Positions 34,327 through 43,978 are shown, counted from the first letter of the stretch. The stretch is 52,052 nucleotides of DNA from an uncultured Gammaproteobacteria bacterium (GCA_938034705.1 CALHMG010000254.1:1-52052), one strand, 5' to 3'. Numbers and translations are program-made. The notes: generated by a model from the letters alone, not told the origin.

Positions 34327-35076
34327 TCAGTGAACGTCGCGCCAGTACTCTTTCTTGAGGAACCAGGTGATTACGAGCAGGAATCCGAGGAACACCATAA
34401 CCCAGAATCCAATCTTGTATCGATACAGCTTGGCTGGCTCACCGAGGTAGACCAGAAAGTTTACGAGGTCACGGACTGTGCCTTCGAATTCTTCCGGACT
34501 CTGGCTGCCACCGCCGAGATGCTCGTACACCAGGTGCGGCTTGTCGCCCTCTGTTTCCGCTTTGGCCGAGACCTTTTGCTCACCCTGCAGCGGAAACAAC
34601 ACGTGGGGCATCGCAGTCTTCTCGAAGACCGTGTTGTTCCATCCGGTTGGCGTGGTCGGGTCTGGATAAAAGCTCTTCAGAAACGAGTAGACGTAGTCGA
34701 CCGACTTCACTCGGGTAATCGTCGACAAATCCGGTGGAGGTGCACCGAAGAACTTGGCTGCGTCTTTGGCAGACATGCTTGCCTTCATCAGATCGCCGAT
34801 CTTGTCGCCGGCAAAAAGCATGTTCTTTTTGACGACATCCGGATCGATACCAAGGTCGCGACTCATGTGCTCGTAGCGCATGTAGGACGCGCTGTGACAC
34901 GACAGGCAGTAGTTAACGAATGTCTTCGCGCCACGCTGCAGTGAGTTGCGATCTGTCATGTTGATGTTGGGCGAATCCAGATGAATTTTGGTATCACCGG
35001 CCGCCATTGCTGCCGTCGCGCCGACCATCAGGCCGGCACCGAGCAGAACGCCAAGGATCTGTTTCATTGTTTTCAA
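34327..35076 (-). CDS. petC: Cytochrome c1 of the bc1 complex
   Basis: The 249-residue protein has a signal peptide, a haem c site CLSCH (Cys57, Cys60, His61), the axial Met region with PHVLFPLQGEQ, and one C-terminal membrane anchor (IGFWVMVFLGFLLVITWFL). It accepts electrons from the Rieske protein and passes them to cytochrome c. It overlaps petB by 4 bases, the last gene of petABC. Confidence 0.96.
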   Translation of the reverse strand: MKTMKQILGVLLGAGLMVGATAAMAAGDTKIHLDSPNINMTDRNSLQRGAKTFVNYCLSCHSASYMRYEHMSRDLGIDPDVVKKNMLFAGDKIGDLMKASMSAKDAAKFFGAPPPDLSTITRVKSVDYVYSFLKSFYPDPTTPTGWNNTVFEKTAMPHVLFPLQGEQKVSAKAETEGDKPHLVYEHLGGGSQSPEEFEGTVRDLVNFLVYLGEPAKLYRYKIGFWVMVFLGFLLVITWFLKKEYWRDVH

Positions 35077-36332
35077 TGGGAGTACCTCACGCGATCTGGA
35101 ACCGGCTTGGTTTTATCGAGCTTGGTATAGATCGGCATCAACAGGAAAAAAGCAAAATAAATGAAGTAGTAAATCTGCGCCCAGGTCACGTTCTTAAGAC
35201 CGAGGAAAGGCAGATAGTCATAGTGATCGGGGTGCTTCAGTCCGAGAAAACCCAGCGACACAAACGCGATGACAAAGATCACCAGCGCCGCCTTGTAAAG
35301 ACCACCGCGATAACGAATGGATTTGACCGGCGAGCGATCAAGCCAGGGCAGCGCGAACAGCAGAAAGATCGCCGCACCCATCGAAAGTACGCCACCGAGC
35401 TTGGAGTAGTCGCCTAAAAAGGTGACCGCCCGCAGGATCGAGTAAAACGGCGTGAAGTACCACAGCGGCACAATGTCCGGCGGGGTCTTCAGAATGTTGG
35501 CTGGCGCAAAATTGTCCTTCTCAAGGAACAGGCCGCCCATTTCGGGCAGGAAGAACACGATCGCAAAGAAGATCATCAGAAAGGCGACCGCAAAGAATGA
35601 ATCCTTCACCGTGTAGTACGGATGAAAGGGAATACCGTCCCGAGGTGTTCCAGCGCTGTTCTTGTTCGCTTTGATTTCGATGCCGTCCGGGTTGTTCGAG
35701 CCAACCTTGTGCAGCGCGACAATGTGCACATAGACAAGGCCTGCAAGGATCAGCGGAAGCAGGATCACGTGGAACGCAAAAAAGCGGTTCAGCGTTGCGT
35801 CAGAGACAACAAAGTCGCCACGAATCCACTCGGACAGGCCTTCGCCAATGAATGGAATCGCGCCGAACAGCGAGATAATCACCTGAGCGCCCCAGTAGGA
35901 CATGTCGCCCCATGGCAGCAGGTATCCCATGAAGGCTTCGGCCATCAGCATGAGGTAAATCAGGCAGCCGATGATCCAGAGCAGCTCGCGCGGGCTTCGG
36001 TAGGACCCATACATGAGACCCCGAAACATATGCAGGTAGATCACGACAAAGAACAGTGATGCTCCCGTCGAATGCATGTAACGGATGAGCCAGCCAAAGG
36101 GCACATCGCGCATGATGTACTCGACCGACGCAAACGCGCTCGCCGCATCGGGCTTGTAGTGCATCGTCAAAAAGATGCCCGTCAGTATCTGGTTCACCAG
36201 ACACAGCAGCGCGAGGGCGCCGAAGATGTACCAGATATTAAAGTTCTTGGGCGCGTAGTACTCCGTGACGTGTTCCTTCAGAACTTTGGTCAACGGAAAG
36301 CGCTCGTCAATCCATCCTACAACCTTGCTCAT
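35073..36332 (-). CDS. petB: Cytochrome b of the bc1 complex
   Basis: The 419-residue integral membrane protein carries two b-type haems and the quinol sites. It has eight or so membrane helices with paired histidines in helices B and D (MHSTGASLFFVVIYLHMFRG and the FAFHVILLPLILAGLVYVHI segment) and the quinol-oxidation-site PEW-type region near FLPEMGG. Length and order (petA-petB-petC) are usual. It begins 39 bases after petA. Confidence 0.96.
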   Translation of the reverse strand: MSKVVGWIDERFPLTKVLKEHVTEYYAPKNFNIWYIFGALALLCLVNQILTGIFLTMHYKPDAASAFASVEYIMRDVPFGWLIRYMHSTGASLFFVVIYLHMFRGLMYGSYRSPRELLWIIGCLIYLMLMAEAFMGYLLPWGDMSYWGAQVIISLFGAIPFIGEGLSEWIRGDFVVSDATLNRFFAFHVILLPLILAGLVYVHIVALHKVGSNNPDGIEIKANKNSAGTPRDGIPFHPYYTVKDSFFAVAFLMIFFAIVFFLPEMGGLFLEKDNFAPANILKTPPDIVPLWYFTPFYSILRAVTFLGDYSKLGGVLSMGAAIFLLFALPWLDRSPVKSIRYRGGLYKAALVIFVIAFVSLGFLGLKHPDHYDYLPFLGLKNVTWAQIYYFIYFAFFLLMPIYTKLDKTKPVPDRVRYSH

Positions 36333-36371
36333 GGCCGAAAGGCTCCTTAAATATTCTTTTCTTGTTGAGAC

Positions 36372-37004
36372 TTAAGCTGACTCTTCCGGATCTTCGCCAA
36401 CGATAATCAGGTTATCGGTGACGAAACGATGCGGCGGTACCGGCAGGTTGGTCGGAGCAGGAACGCCTTTGTAGACGCGCCCGGCGAAATCAAATTTTGA
36501 ACCGTGACAGGGGCAAAAGAACCCGCCAATCCAGTCCTTGTCCACAACCGATTCTTCTCCGGTGTCAAACGCGGTGATTGGCGCGCAGCCAAGGTGTGTG
36601 CAGACGCCCTCGAGAACGAGGATGTCTTCACGCGCCGAACGCAGTTCGTTGGAGGCGTACTGTGGCTGAATTGATTTTTCAGAAGCCGGATCGGAAATCT
36701 CGCCCTCGATCTTTTTCAGCGTTGCCAGCATCTCGGGCGTGCGACGCAGCACCCATACCGGCTTGCCGCGCCAGGCGACTGTTGTCATCTCGCCAGGCTG
36801 CAATTCGCTGATATCAATTTCAACGGGTGCACCCGCCGCCTTGGCCCGGGCGCTTGGAGTCATGCTCGCTACAAACGGCACCGCCGTCGCAGCGCCACCG
36901 ACGGCGCCCATTCCCAAACCGAGGCGACGCAGAAATCTGCGCCTCGGCGTATCCTGACCGGGATTAACAAGACCTTCCCGTTTAGTATTCGTGTCGTTGC
37001 TCAT
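36372..37004 (-). CDS. petA: Rieske iron-sulfur protein of the bc1 complex
   Basis: The ATG at 37004 (MSNDTNTKREG) is preferred; the longer frame to 37091 lacks support. The 210-residue protein has a twin-arginine signal/anchor (RRRFLRRLGLGMGAVGG) and Rieske cluster motifs CTHLGC and CPCHGSKF. Tat export agrees with the tatABC genes found later in the window. It is the first gene of petABC. Confidence 0.96.
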   Translation of the reverse strand: MSNDTNTKREGLVNPGQDTPRRRFLRRLGLGMGAVGGAATAVPFVASMTPSARAKAAGAPVEIDISELQPGEMTTVAWRGKPVWVLRRTPEMLATLKKIEGEISDPASEKSIQPQYASNELRSAREDILVLEGVCTHLGCAPITAFDTGEESVVDKDWIGGFFCPCHGSKFDFAGRVYKGVPAPTNLPVPPHRFVTDNLIIVGEDPEESA

Positions 37005-37442
37005 GCACGGACTCTCATGCGAAAAGTTAAATAGAAATCGAGTGTTCTGGACAAGTTCTGGTTGCAGCCGCTGATGATTTGCAAAAGCCAACGCGTCTCG
37101 GCCCGCAAGCTCTGTGCCCTGAAACGTTTTTCCCGGGTGTCGTTGTCGGGATCCACTGACAGGAGATTCTCGGGTTCGTACAGGTCGTCGGCATGCTTAA
37201 GCTGGCGTATGGGGTTGGCACATATTCCGGGTACAGGCGTCGTCCGTCCTAAGCGCCCGGATTCAGGTCCAAAAGTCGGCGAAGTATACCAGATGGCGTC
37301 AAGCCAACCGCTGTGTGCAACGGTCCTGCGACCACAAGGATCCGGCGTAGCCGGACGTCATCTGGACTCGCAGCGAGCCGCTGTCAGTCGACCGACCCGC
37401 GAAGCGGCCGAGTGCCAAGCTGGCTTTGAAATTCAATGAATT
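37005..37442. other. Intergenic region between rep and petA (438 bases)
   Basis: No supportable gene is seen; a plus-strand 125-codon frame here looks random. The region contains an extended -10 promoter for petABC (37283-37291) and a 21-base palindrome at its left edge. Confidence 0.6.
37283..37291 (-). promoter_or_regulatory. Candidate extended -10 promoter for petABC
   Basis: The minus strand reads TGG followed by TATACT (-10 at 37283-37288), an extended -10 element. No good -35 is at 17 bases. The resulting leader would be about 270 bases. Confidence 0.35.
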
Positions 37443-37446
37443 TCAA
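37426..37446. other. Perfect 10-base palindrome overlapping the rep stop codon
   Basis: TTGAAATTCA, one central A, then TGAATTTCAA. It could be a weak terminator hairpin for rep or a protein-binding site; there is no U tract. Confidence 0.5.
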
Positions 37447-39443
37447 TCACTTGCGTCATCGGTCTGGAGCATCGCCCGGAGTTTCCCCAGCTCGGCGCGC
37501 CCGGCCTCCTTGGTCTGGCCCTGGCCGGCATCACCGTCCCACGCCAGATCGTCGCCAGGCAGTTCATCCAGAAAGCGGCTGGGCTCCGTGTCGATGAGAG
37601 CCCCGGCCCGGCGCCGGGCCCGGGCGAGCGTCAGCGTGAGCTCACGTCTGGCCCGGGTGATTCCGACGTAGAACAGGCGACGCTCCTCGTCGATATCGTC
37701 GAGTTCGATACTGGTCCGGTGTGGCAGCAGGCCTTCTTCGAGCCCTGCGATAGTGACGTAGTCAAACTCAAGACCTTTGGCAGCGTGCAGGGTCATGAGA
37801 CTGACCTCATCGGCGACTTCGTCATCGCTGCGTTCAAGCACGCTTGCGAGAATGAGATCCGACACCACGTCGGCAAGCGTTTTGCCGGACTTGGCACCCA
37901 GCCTGTCCATCCAGACCATCAGCTCTTCGACGTTCTCTTTGCGTCGACGGCCGTCTTCTGCGTCTTTCGATGTCTCCAGCAACCAGTCCGTGTAACCAAT
38001 CTCTTCGATGATTGCTCGAACCAGTGGCCCCGGCGGTTCATCCTCCGCCCGTTCAGCCTCACGCGCGATGAAGTCGGCAAAGTGAGAGAGCTGCGCCGCG
38101 GGCTTGGTCTTGAGCTTTGACGTGAGCTCGGTGTGTCCGCTGGCGTCGACAAGACACAACCCCTTGTCGCTCGCAAACTGAACCAGGGCCTCGATCGACG
38201 TTGTGCCGATGCCCCGGCGAGGCCGGTTTACCACCCGCAGAAACGCGGAGTCGTCCGAGTTGTTGGCGAGCAGGCGCAGATACGCCATCACATCGCGTAT
38301 CTCGCTGCGATCGAAAAACGACGGACCGCCACTCACCCGATAGGGCACATTCATTTGACGCAACTTGATTTCAAAAGCACGCGCCTGATGGTTACCTCGA
38401 TACAAAACCGCATAGTCCGACCATTTGGTCCGCTTTTTGAATCGATGCGCCATGATGTTGGACACGACAGAAGATGCTTCTTCCGCATCGCTCGACGCCT
38501 GCAGCACCTGGATCGAATCGCCGTAGCCGCTTTCAGAAAAGAGATTTTTCTGAAAAAGGCGCGGGTTGTTTGAAATGACCAGATTGGCGGCTTTGAGAAT
38601 CCGGCCCATCGAACGGTAGTTCTGCTCGAGCTTTACGACGGTAAGATTTTTAAAGTCCTTGTCGAGTCGAGCGATGTTCTCCGGCTGCGCGCCGCGCCAA
38701 GAATAGATCGACTGATCATCGTCGCCAACCACGGTCAGTCCATTGCCTTTGCCCGCAAGCAGTTGCACGAGCTCGTATTGTGAGCTGTTGGTGTCCTGAT
38801 ACTCGTCAATGAGCAAATGCCTGGCTCGAAGCTGCCACTTCTTCAGGACTTTCGGATTGCTGCGAAACAGCTGCACCGGTTTGACGATCAGATCATCGAT
38901 GTCAACGCTGTTGGTTGCGGCGAGTCGCTGTTCATACTCTTCCCAGATTGCGGACGCCGTTCGGCCAGCGGGATCAACGGAATCTTCGGGGGGCGCAACC
39001 GACAGACCGAGATTCTTCCACTTCGAAATTCGCCACTGAACCCGTTCAGCAAGTTTGGCGTCCGATGACTCACCACCGCGCATGCACTCCAGCATCAAAA
39101 CGGCGGCGTCTTTGGGATCCACAATCGAGAATCGCTTGCTGAGTCCGAGAGTTTCACTTTCTGCTCGCAGCACCGACAGTCCGAAACGGTGGAAGGTGCA
39201 GACCATCAGTGACTTCGCGACATTCTTGCCGACAAGGGTCGCAATCCGATCGGCCATTTCGCGAGCCGCCTTGTTGGTAAACGTCACCGCGACGATATTT
39301 TCCGGCGCGATGTCGTTCTTCTGGACGAGCCAGGCAATACGCTGGGTGATGACACCGGTCTTGCCGCTGCCGGCTCCCGCGAGTACGAGCAGAGGACCCT
39401 TGGTGTGGGTAACGGCAGATTTCTGAGCCTTGTTCAGCCGCAT
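37443..39443 (-). CDS. rep: ATP-dependent DNA helicase Rep
   Basis: The 666-residue superfamily 1A 3'-5' helicase assists replication forks. The N-terminal MRLNKAQKSAV, Walker A (AGAGSGKTGV), DEYQDTN (motif II), GDDDQSIYSWRGA (motif III), and late VSLMTLHAAKGLEFDYV and RRLFYVGITRARREL motifs are complete. The shorter length and close match to Rep motifs favour Rep over UvrD or PcrA. Confidence 0.9.
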   Translation of the reverse strand: MRLNKAQKSAVTHTKGPLLVLAGAGSGKTGVITQRIAWLVQKNDIAPENIVAVTFTNKAAREMADRIATLVGKNVAKSLMVCTFHRFGLSVLRAESETLGLSKRFSIVDPKDAAVLMLECMRGGESSDAKLAERVQWRISKWKNLGLSVAPPEDSVDPAGRTASAIWEEYEQRLAATNSVDIDDLIVKPVQLFRSNPKVLKKWQLRARHLLIDEYQDTNSSQYELVQLLAGKGNGLTVVGDDDQSIYSWRGAQPENIARLDKDFKNLTVVKLEQNYRSMGRILKAANLVISNNPRLFQKNLFSESGYGDSIQVLQASSDAEEASSVVSNIMAHRFKKRTKWSDYAVLYRGNHQARAFEIKLRQMNVPYRVSGGPSFFDRSEIRDVMAYLRLLANNSDDSAFLRVVNRPRRGIGTTSIEALVQFASDKGLCLVDASGHTELTSKLKTKPAAQLSHFADFIAREAERAEDEPPGPLVRAIIEEIGYTDWLLETSKDAEDGRRRKENVEELMVWMDRLGAKSGKTLADVVSDLILASVLERSDDEVADEVSLMTLHAAKGLEFDYVTIAGLEEGLLPHRTSIELDDIDEERRLFYVGITRARRELTLTLARARRRAGALIDTEPSRFLDELPGDDLAWDGDAGQGQTKEAGRAELGKLRAMLQTDDASD

Positions 39444-39603
39444 GGATCTGGCGTCCGGGCGAAGCGCTCGCCGAAATGCTTACGCAATCGATAAATCAGG
39501 GACAACGAGCAGCTCCGGCGTCAAAGGGGATCAGCCGCAGTGTCGTTTCGGCCGCGCGCAGTATGACCCAAGCTGCGCGCTACGCGAAGTGATGTTTGTC
39601 AGA

Positions 39604-41499
39604 TTATCGTTTGGCCGTCGTGTGGTTGTGTGCGGCCAGCATCATGGTTGTGACGTAGCTGGAAAAGCCGAACAGATTGGTTTCCAGATATCGGTCTGCC
39701 GGCGTCAGCACTTTAATCGACCGCTCCCGCAGCGCCTGTGCAGCCGAATTTTTAGGCAGGGCCTCGGCGAGCCACAGCGCCGCGCGTGCCAGCGCCGCCG
39801 CGGGCGAAGGCAGGGAGCCGTCCTCAAGCGCAGGTCGAGCCTGCTCTGCGATAATCAGACTGCTTTCCCCCAGATACCAGCCGTTGTCGCGATTAAAGCG
39901 GTCGTATCCAAGCTGCGCGATGTCCAGCGCGATCTCGTAGTCAGCGACCTCGCCCGTCATCCGTGCGTAGGCAACAAGCCCCATGGCGACAAAAGCGTAG
40001 TCCTCGACGGACACGCTGCCGAGCGCTTTGCCGTCATCGACGGCGCGCACAAGTTCCTTGCCGTTATAGAGCTTGTCCACCAGATAGTTGCGAATCCTGG
40101 TCGCCGCTTCGACGTAGCGAGGCTCGTCAAGCTCGTACGCGCCCTCGGCAAAACTCGCCAGGGCAAGGCCGTTCCAGCCGGCCAGCAAATTGGTGTCAAC
40201 GGGCAGCGATCGGGACTGCCTCACGTCATAGAGTTTTTTCTTTGCGGACACGAGAAGCTCGCGGCCCTGCTCTTCGCTGACCCCGGCCATTTTCGCGGCG
40301 CTTGAAAACTGGATTCGTTCCATCGGCAGATAGCCGTTCGGAAACATCATGGGGCCTTCGATACCAAAGTGAGCCTTGAACAACTCTCGTTCCGGATCCT
40401 TGAGGACGGCGTCGACTTCCGATGCGGTCCACAGGTAGTGCGAACCTTCGACACCGTCGTCATCTACGGCCGAGAATGACGCCACCAGCGCACCTTCCGC
40501 GGTCTGCATCTCACGAATCATGAAGTCCCAGGTTTCTCTGGCAACGTCAGCATACTCAGGCTTGTTAAGGATCCGCGCAGCTCGCATGAGCTGGGTCGAA
40601 AGCAGCGCATTCGTGTAGAGCATTTTCTCGAAGTGCGGCGTTTCCCATGAGGGGTCGACGGTGTAGCGATAAAAACCGCCTCCGACGTGGTCACGCAAAC
40701 CAGCGTTGATCATCGAGTCCAGCGTCTTGATCAGCCACTCTTTTGTCGTGTCGTCCGGTGCTCTCGCATAAGCTGACAGATAAAACTCGAGCTGCGGTGT
40801 ATTTGGAAATTTTGCGGAGTCGCCAAACCCGCCGGTGGCCTTGTCCATCGCGTCGGGAAGGATTGATACGAGGCCTGCCGAAAATCTGTCGACCTGGGAA
40901 ACATCCAGTGTGCCCGTTGGCGGGTTGACGGTTACCGTCGAATGCTCCTCGGCGAGCTTTGACAGCCTTTCACGCTGCTCGTCCCAGATCTCGTTCAGCT
41001 TTACCAGAACGTTGGCGAACTGATCCTTGGGTTGATACATGTGTGCGTAAACCGGAAAGCCGTCGGGCGTCAGGTAAACGTTCAGAGGCCAGCCGCCGCG
41101 GCCACGAGTCGCCTGGGCAAAATCCATCAGGCGACTGTCGAGCGCCGAATTCAGTTCGCGATCAAGTTTGACCGGTATGTAGCCCTCGTTGAGCATCTTG
41201 GCGACGCCAGGATCCTGAAAGCTCTGTCGCTGCATGACGTGGCACCAGTGACAGGCAAAGTATCCGGACGATACATAAATCAATTTGTTCTCTCGCTTTG
41301 CCCGTTCGATGACGTCGGCGGACCAGCCCTGCCACAGCGTGGGGTCCTCGGCATGCAGCTCAAGATACGGCGACGGGTGATCCTTCAGCTGATTCGCGAG
41401 CGGTCCGTCCGCGCTGGCGTTTGCGGTCCCGGCAAATACCAGAAACAGCAACGCGGTTGCAGCGAATCGAAAGGACGGGAGTGAAACGGAAATACGCAT
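39604..41499 (-). CDS. Exported thioredoxin-fold DUF255 protein (YyaL/SPATA20-like)
   Basis: The 631-residue protein begins with a signal peptide (cleavage near TANAS), then a thioredoxin-like domain with CHWCH (Cys83, Cys86) and, from about 200, an alpha/alpha-barrel glycosyl-hydrolase-like domain (LEFYLSAYARAP, HVGGGFYRYTVDP, PHFEKMLYTNA). Most relatives are cytoplasmic and longer; export is notable. The role is unknown, perhaps redox-linked carbohydrate processing in the periplasm. Confidence 0.88.
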   Translation of the reverse strand: MRISVSLPSFRFAATALLFLVFAGTANASADGPLANQLKDHPSPYLELHAEDPTLWQGWSADVIERAKRENKLIYVSSGYFACHWCHVMQRQSFQDPGVAKMLNEGYIPVKLDRELNSALDSRLMDFAQATRGRGGWPLNVYLTPDGFPVYAHMYQPKDQFANVLVKLNEIWDEQRERLSKLAEEHSTVTVNPPTGTLDVSQVDRFSAGLVSILPDAMDKATGGFGDSAKFPNTPQLEFYLSAYARAPDDTTKEWLIKTLDSMINAGLRDHVGGGFYRYTVDPSWETPHFEKMLYTNALLSTQLMRAARILNKPEYADVARETWDFMIREMQTAEGALVASFSAVDDDGVEGSHYLWTASEVDAVLKDPERELFKAHFGIEGPMMFPNGYLPMERIQFSSAAKMAGVSEEQGRELLVSAKKKLYDVRQSRSLPVDTNLLAGWNGLALASFAEGAYELDEPRYVEAATRIRNYLVDKLYNGKELVRAVDDGKALGSVSVEDYAFVAMGLVAYARMTGEVADYEIALDIAQLGYDRFNRDNGWYLGESSLIIAEQARPALEDGSLPSPAAALARAALWLAEALPKNSAAQALRERSIKVLTPADRYLETNLFGFSSYVTTMMLAAHNHTTAKR

Positions 41500-41679
41500 A
41501 ACCGGAGTTTCTCGGATGGGCCACAGAAAAGGAGAGGTGAGGCACTAAGACCACAGACTTGAGGTGAAAGTTCAAACACCCGGACAGCACGACGGCAGAC
41601 GGTATTGATAAGCCGACGCTGCAGGTCGCGCCGGCTTCATAACGAAATCACGGAGACTTCTTACAGATTACAGACGAGA

Positions 41680-42483
41680 TCAGGATCCGGTTGTCGGATC
41701 TGAAGCGAATTCGTCGTCTTCTTCGTCGTCATCCTCACGGCCAAGACCCAGTCGGGCACCGGCAAACAGTCCGAGTTCGAACAGCAGCCAGACCGGTATC
41801 GCCAGAAGCGTCTGGGAGAAGATGTCAGGCGGCGTCAGCAACATGCCGGCCACGAACGCGACGACGATAATGTACGGACGCTTTCGCTTGAGACTCTCGA
41901 TCGTTGTCAGCTTCGCGCCGAGCAACAGCAAGGTGGCGATGGGAACCTCAAACGCAAAACCGAACGCGAAAAACAGCTTCAGAACAAACGTCAGATATTC
42001 ATTGATGTCGGTCATCACCGCCACGCCTTCGGGCGCGGTGCTGGCGAAGAACGCAAAAATCAGCGGAAATACGAGGGAGTAACAGAACAGAATACCGAGA
42101 TAAAACAGCAGCGTGCTGGAAACAACCAGCGGAAAGGCCAGCCGCTTTTCTCGCGCATACAGGCCTGGCGCGACAAACGCCCAGATCTGATAAAGCAAAA
42201 ACGGGATTGCGACGGCGATCGCCAGCGCAAACGTAAACTTGAAAGGCACCCAGAATGTGCCGTGGGGCTGAATGGAGACCATGGTCTCGCCCGGATTCAG
42301 GGCCGCCATCATCGGTTTCGCAAGCGTCTCGAACAGCGTGTTCGCAAACGGCGCCATGCACAGGAACACCACCAGCACCGCGCCAAGTCCCCACATCAAC
42401 CGGGTACGCAACTCCATCAGGTGCGCAATAAATGGCTGACCCTCGTGGTCGAAAGACTGATCAGTATCGTGCTGGTCTGACAC
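41680..42483 (-). CDS. tatC: Sec-independent translocase TatC
   Basis: The 267-residue TatC has six membrane helices and the signal-peptide-binding residues of the FVAPGLYAREKR loop (Glu equivalent to E. coli Glu103). It receives twin-arginine precursors such as the Rieske protein. The C-terminal tail is acidic (EDDDEEDDEF) and longer than in E. coli. The tatB stop lies 2 bases upstream of its ATG. Confidence 0.97.
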   Translation of the reverse strand: MSDQHDTDQSFDHEGQPFIAHLMELRTRLMWGLGAVLVVFLCMAPFANTLFETLAKPMMAALNPGETMVSIQPHGTFWVPFKFTFALAIAVAIPFLLYQIWAFVAPGLYAREKRLAFPLVVSSTLLFYLGILFCYSLVFPLIFAFFASTAPEGVAVMTDINEYLTFVLKLFFAFGFAFEVPIATLLLLGAKLTTIESLKRKRPYIIVVAFVAGMLLTPPDIFSQTLLAIPVWLLFELGLFAGARLGLGREDDDEEDDEFASDPTTGS

Positions 42484-42485
42484 GC

Positions 42486-42824
42486 TCAGGCGTCTCCGGT
42501 CTTGGAAGGGGTATCAGAAACAGATCGCCCGACATCTTCAATTGAGTCGTTGATGGACTGGTTAGCCGATGTCACCGACTCGGCCATGTTGTTGGCCGCG
42601 GTGTCGATCTCGCTCTTGGCGCTTTCGATGGAATCGCGAACGTCTCTCAGTTCAGCCTGATCCATCTCCCGGTCAATATCGCGCTTTACGTCAGCCAGCG
42701 TCTTACGTGCCCGCCCTACCCAGAAACCGGCCGTCTTGGCGAGCTGTGGCAGACGCTTGGGACCGACCACCACCAAAGCAATGATGGCGATCAGAGTCAC
42801 TTCCGTGAAGCCGACATCAAACAT
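42486..42824 (-). CDS. tatB: Sec-independent translocase TatB
   Basis: The ATG at 42824 (MFDVGFTEV) matches the family start with Glu8; the frame reaching to 42851 is not needed. The 112-residue protein has one short helix and hinge (VVVGPKRLPQLAKTAGFWVGRARK), an amphipathic helix and a long acidic tail. It forms the receptor with TatC, directly downstream. It is separated from tatA by 264 bases containing a terminator. Confidence 0.93.
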   Translation of the reverse strand: MFDVGFTEVTLIAIIALVVVGPKRLPQLAKTAGFWVGRARKTLADVKRDIDREMDQAELRDVRDSIESAKSEIDTAANNMAESVTSANQSINDSIEDVGRSVSDTPSKTGDA

Positions 42825-43002
42825 GATCAGTACACTCGCGTCTCGGGCCAAAGCCCGTGAATGGCTTTAGACCGGTAAATGGTTTTTGAAGTGAGCGCAT
42901 CGAACCCAACATCATTGCAACGTCATCACAACTGTCGTTGAAGATCATTCAGGTTCCTGCACTCGTTCAGGTTACTCGCCGCAGCCGTGGCCGTCTGATT
43001 TG

Positions 43003-43031
43003 CAAAAACGGATCAGGTCATCCTGATCCGT
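43003..43031 (-). terminator. Intrinsic terminator between tatA and tatB
   Basis: Perfect 10-base arms 43008-43017 and 43022-43031 (ACGGATCAGG) with a 4-base loop, followed on the minus strand by five T residues. It is 57 bases after the tatA stop. Confidence 0.88.
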
Positions 43032-43088
43032 GTGCAGCTTCGACAGGGGCTAACTCCCCGGCCGAATTTCGCCGACACCGTTTGTGAA

Positions 43089-43328
43089 TCAGACCTTGTC
43101 GCTTTTCACAGCACTCGCGGTGCTGTCGATCGCGTCAGATGCCTTGTCTTCGAGCTCGCCCGCTGCATCCTTTGCTTCATCTGCACCGTCTTTAACGGCG
43201 TTCTTAAATCCTTTCACAGCTGTACCCAGATCGCCGCCCATGCCGCGCAGCTTCTTGGTACCAAAAATCGCAATGACGATGACAAGGATAATGAGTAGTT
43301 GCCAAATGCTGATGCCACCCAGTCCCAT
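43089..43328 (-). CDS. tatA: Sec-independent translocase TatA
   Basis: The ATG at 43328 ([13 protein letters not shown]) has an AGGAGA ribosome site and is the family start; the long frame to 43634 is spurious. The 79-residue protein has the short membrane helix, the FGTKKL hinge and amphipathic helix ([14 protein letters not shown]), and a tail ending KSDKV. It builds the translocation pore. Unusually it is separated from tatB by a strong terminator. Confidence 0.95.
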   Translation of the reverse strand: MGLGGISIWQLLIILVIVIAIFGTKKLRGMGGDLGTAVKGFKNAVKDGADEAKDAAGELEDKASDAIDSTASAVKSDKV

Positions 43329-43630
43329 AGTTCTATCTCCTGAAGAAGCCGGCTTTTCGGAAATCGCGCCGGCAGTGCGATAGCGTTGATATGGGGTCGC
43401 TGAAACGTCAGCACAAGTTGCCGTGTGCAATCGTATCGCCACCGCAGACCGAACGCTGTGTCCGACCAGACGGATCGCGTACCGCCCCAGATCCCGTATG
43501 GCGCCCATTATATGCCAATAGCGGCCGGGAAAACCCCTGCAGACGCAGGCTTTTGTTGAATCGGTAACCGGAAGAAGCATCCCGGGCGCCCATATTACGG
43601 CCGCTTTGCGTCCGTCGGCCGCCGTCAGCG
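43329..43630. other. Intergenic region between hisE and tatA (302 bases)
   Basis: No gene is supported. A perfect -10 TATAAT lies on the minus strand (43507-43512), without a good -35. A small hairpin (43536-43549) may weakly terminate the his transcript. The tatA promoter is probably here. Confidence 0.5.
43507..43512 (-). promoter_or_regulatory. Candidate -10 element upstream of tatA
   Basis: TATAAT on the minus strand, 5' of tatA by about 175 bases. The -35 region at 16-17 bases is a poor match (GTTTTC). Confidence 0.35.
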
Positions 43631-43978
43631 TCAATTGTCGCTATTACGAGCGGCTTTCTCGGCGTGCCCTGACACCCCCTCACGACGTTCCAGCTCGGCC
43701 AGCACGTCTTCGGGTGTCAGTTCCAGGTGGGCCAGCATCACTAAGGTATGAAACCACAGATCAGCGGTCTCGCGAATGACGTGCTGGCGGTCACCGCTTG
43801 CCGCGGCAAGGATGGTTTCTGTCGATTCTTCGCCAACCTTTTTCAGAATTTTCTCGAGCCCGTCGTCGAACAGGCTGGCGACATAAGAGCTGCTGGCATC
43901 CGAGCCCTTTCGCTTTTCGATGGTGGCCGCGACTCGCGCGAGTACCGCATCCGTCTGCACGTTGGTGTCTCTCGTCAT
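43631..43978 (-). CDS. hisE: Phosphoribosyl-ATP pyrophosphatase
   Basis: The 115-residue all-helical MazG-fold enzyme does the second histidine step. [17 protein letters not shown] and [17 protein letters not shown] carry the metal-binding Glu/Asp residues. It is not fused to HisI, unlike in enterobacteria. It is the last gene of the his cluster, 13 bases after hisI. Confidence 0.96.
   Translation of the reverse strand: MTRDTNVQTDAVLARVAATIEKRKGSDASSSYVASLFDDGLEKILKKVGEESTETILAAASGDRQHVIRETADLWFHTLVMLAHLELTPEDVLAELERREGVSGHAEKAARNSDN

Noticed and set aside
37283-37303. TTGACG before TATACT as a sigma70 promoter
   Set aside because: The spacer is only 8 bases; only the extended -10 is kept as a candidate.
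37062-37439. 125-codon plus-strand frame in the petA-rep gap
   Set aside because: Low-complexity Arg/Ser-rich translation, no ribosome site and no known family.
43089-43634. 181-codon frame containing tatA
   Set aside because: Only the last 79 codons resemble TatA, and the internal ATG has the ribosome site; the upstream part is random.
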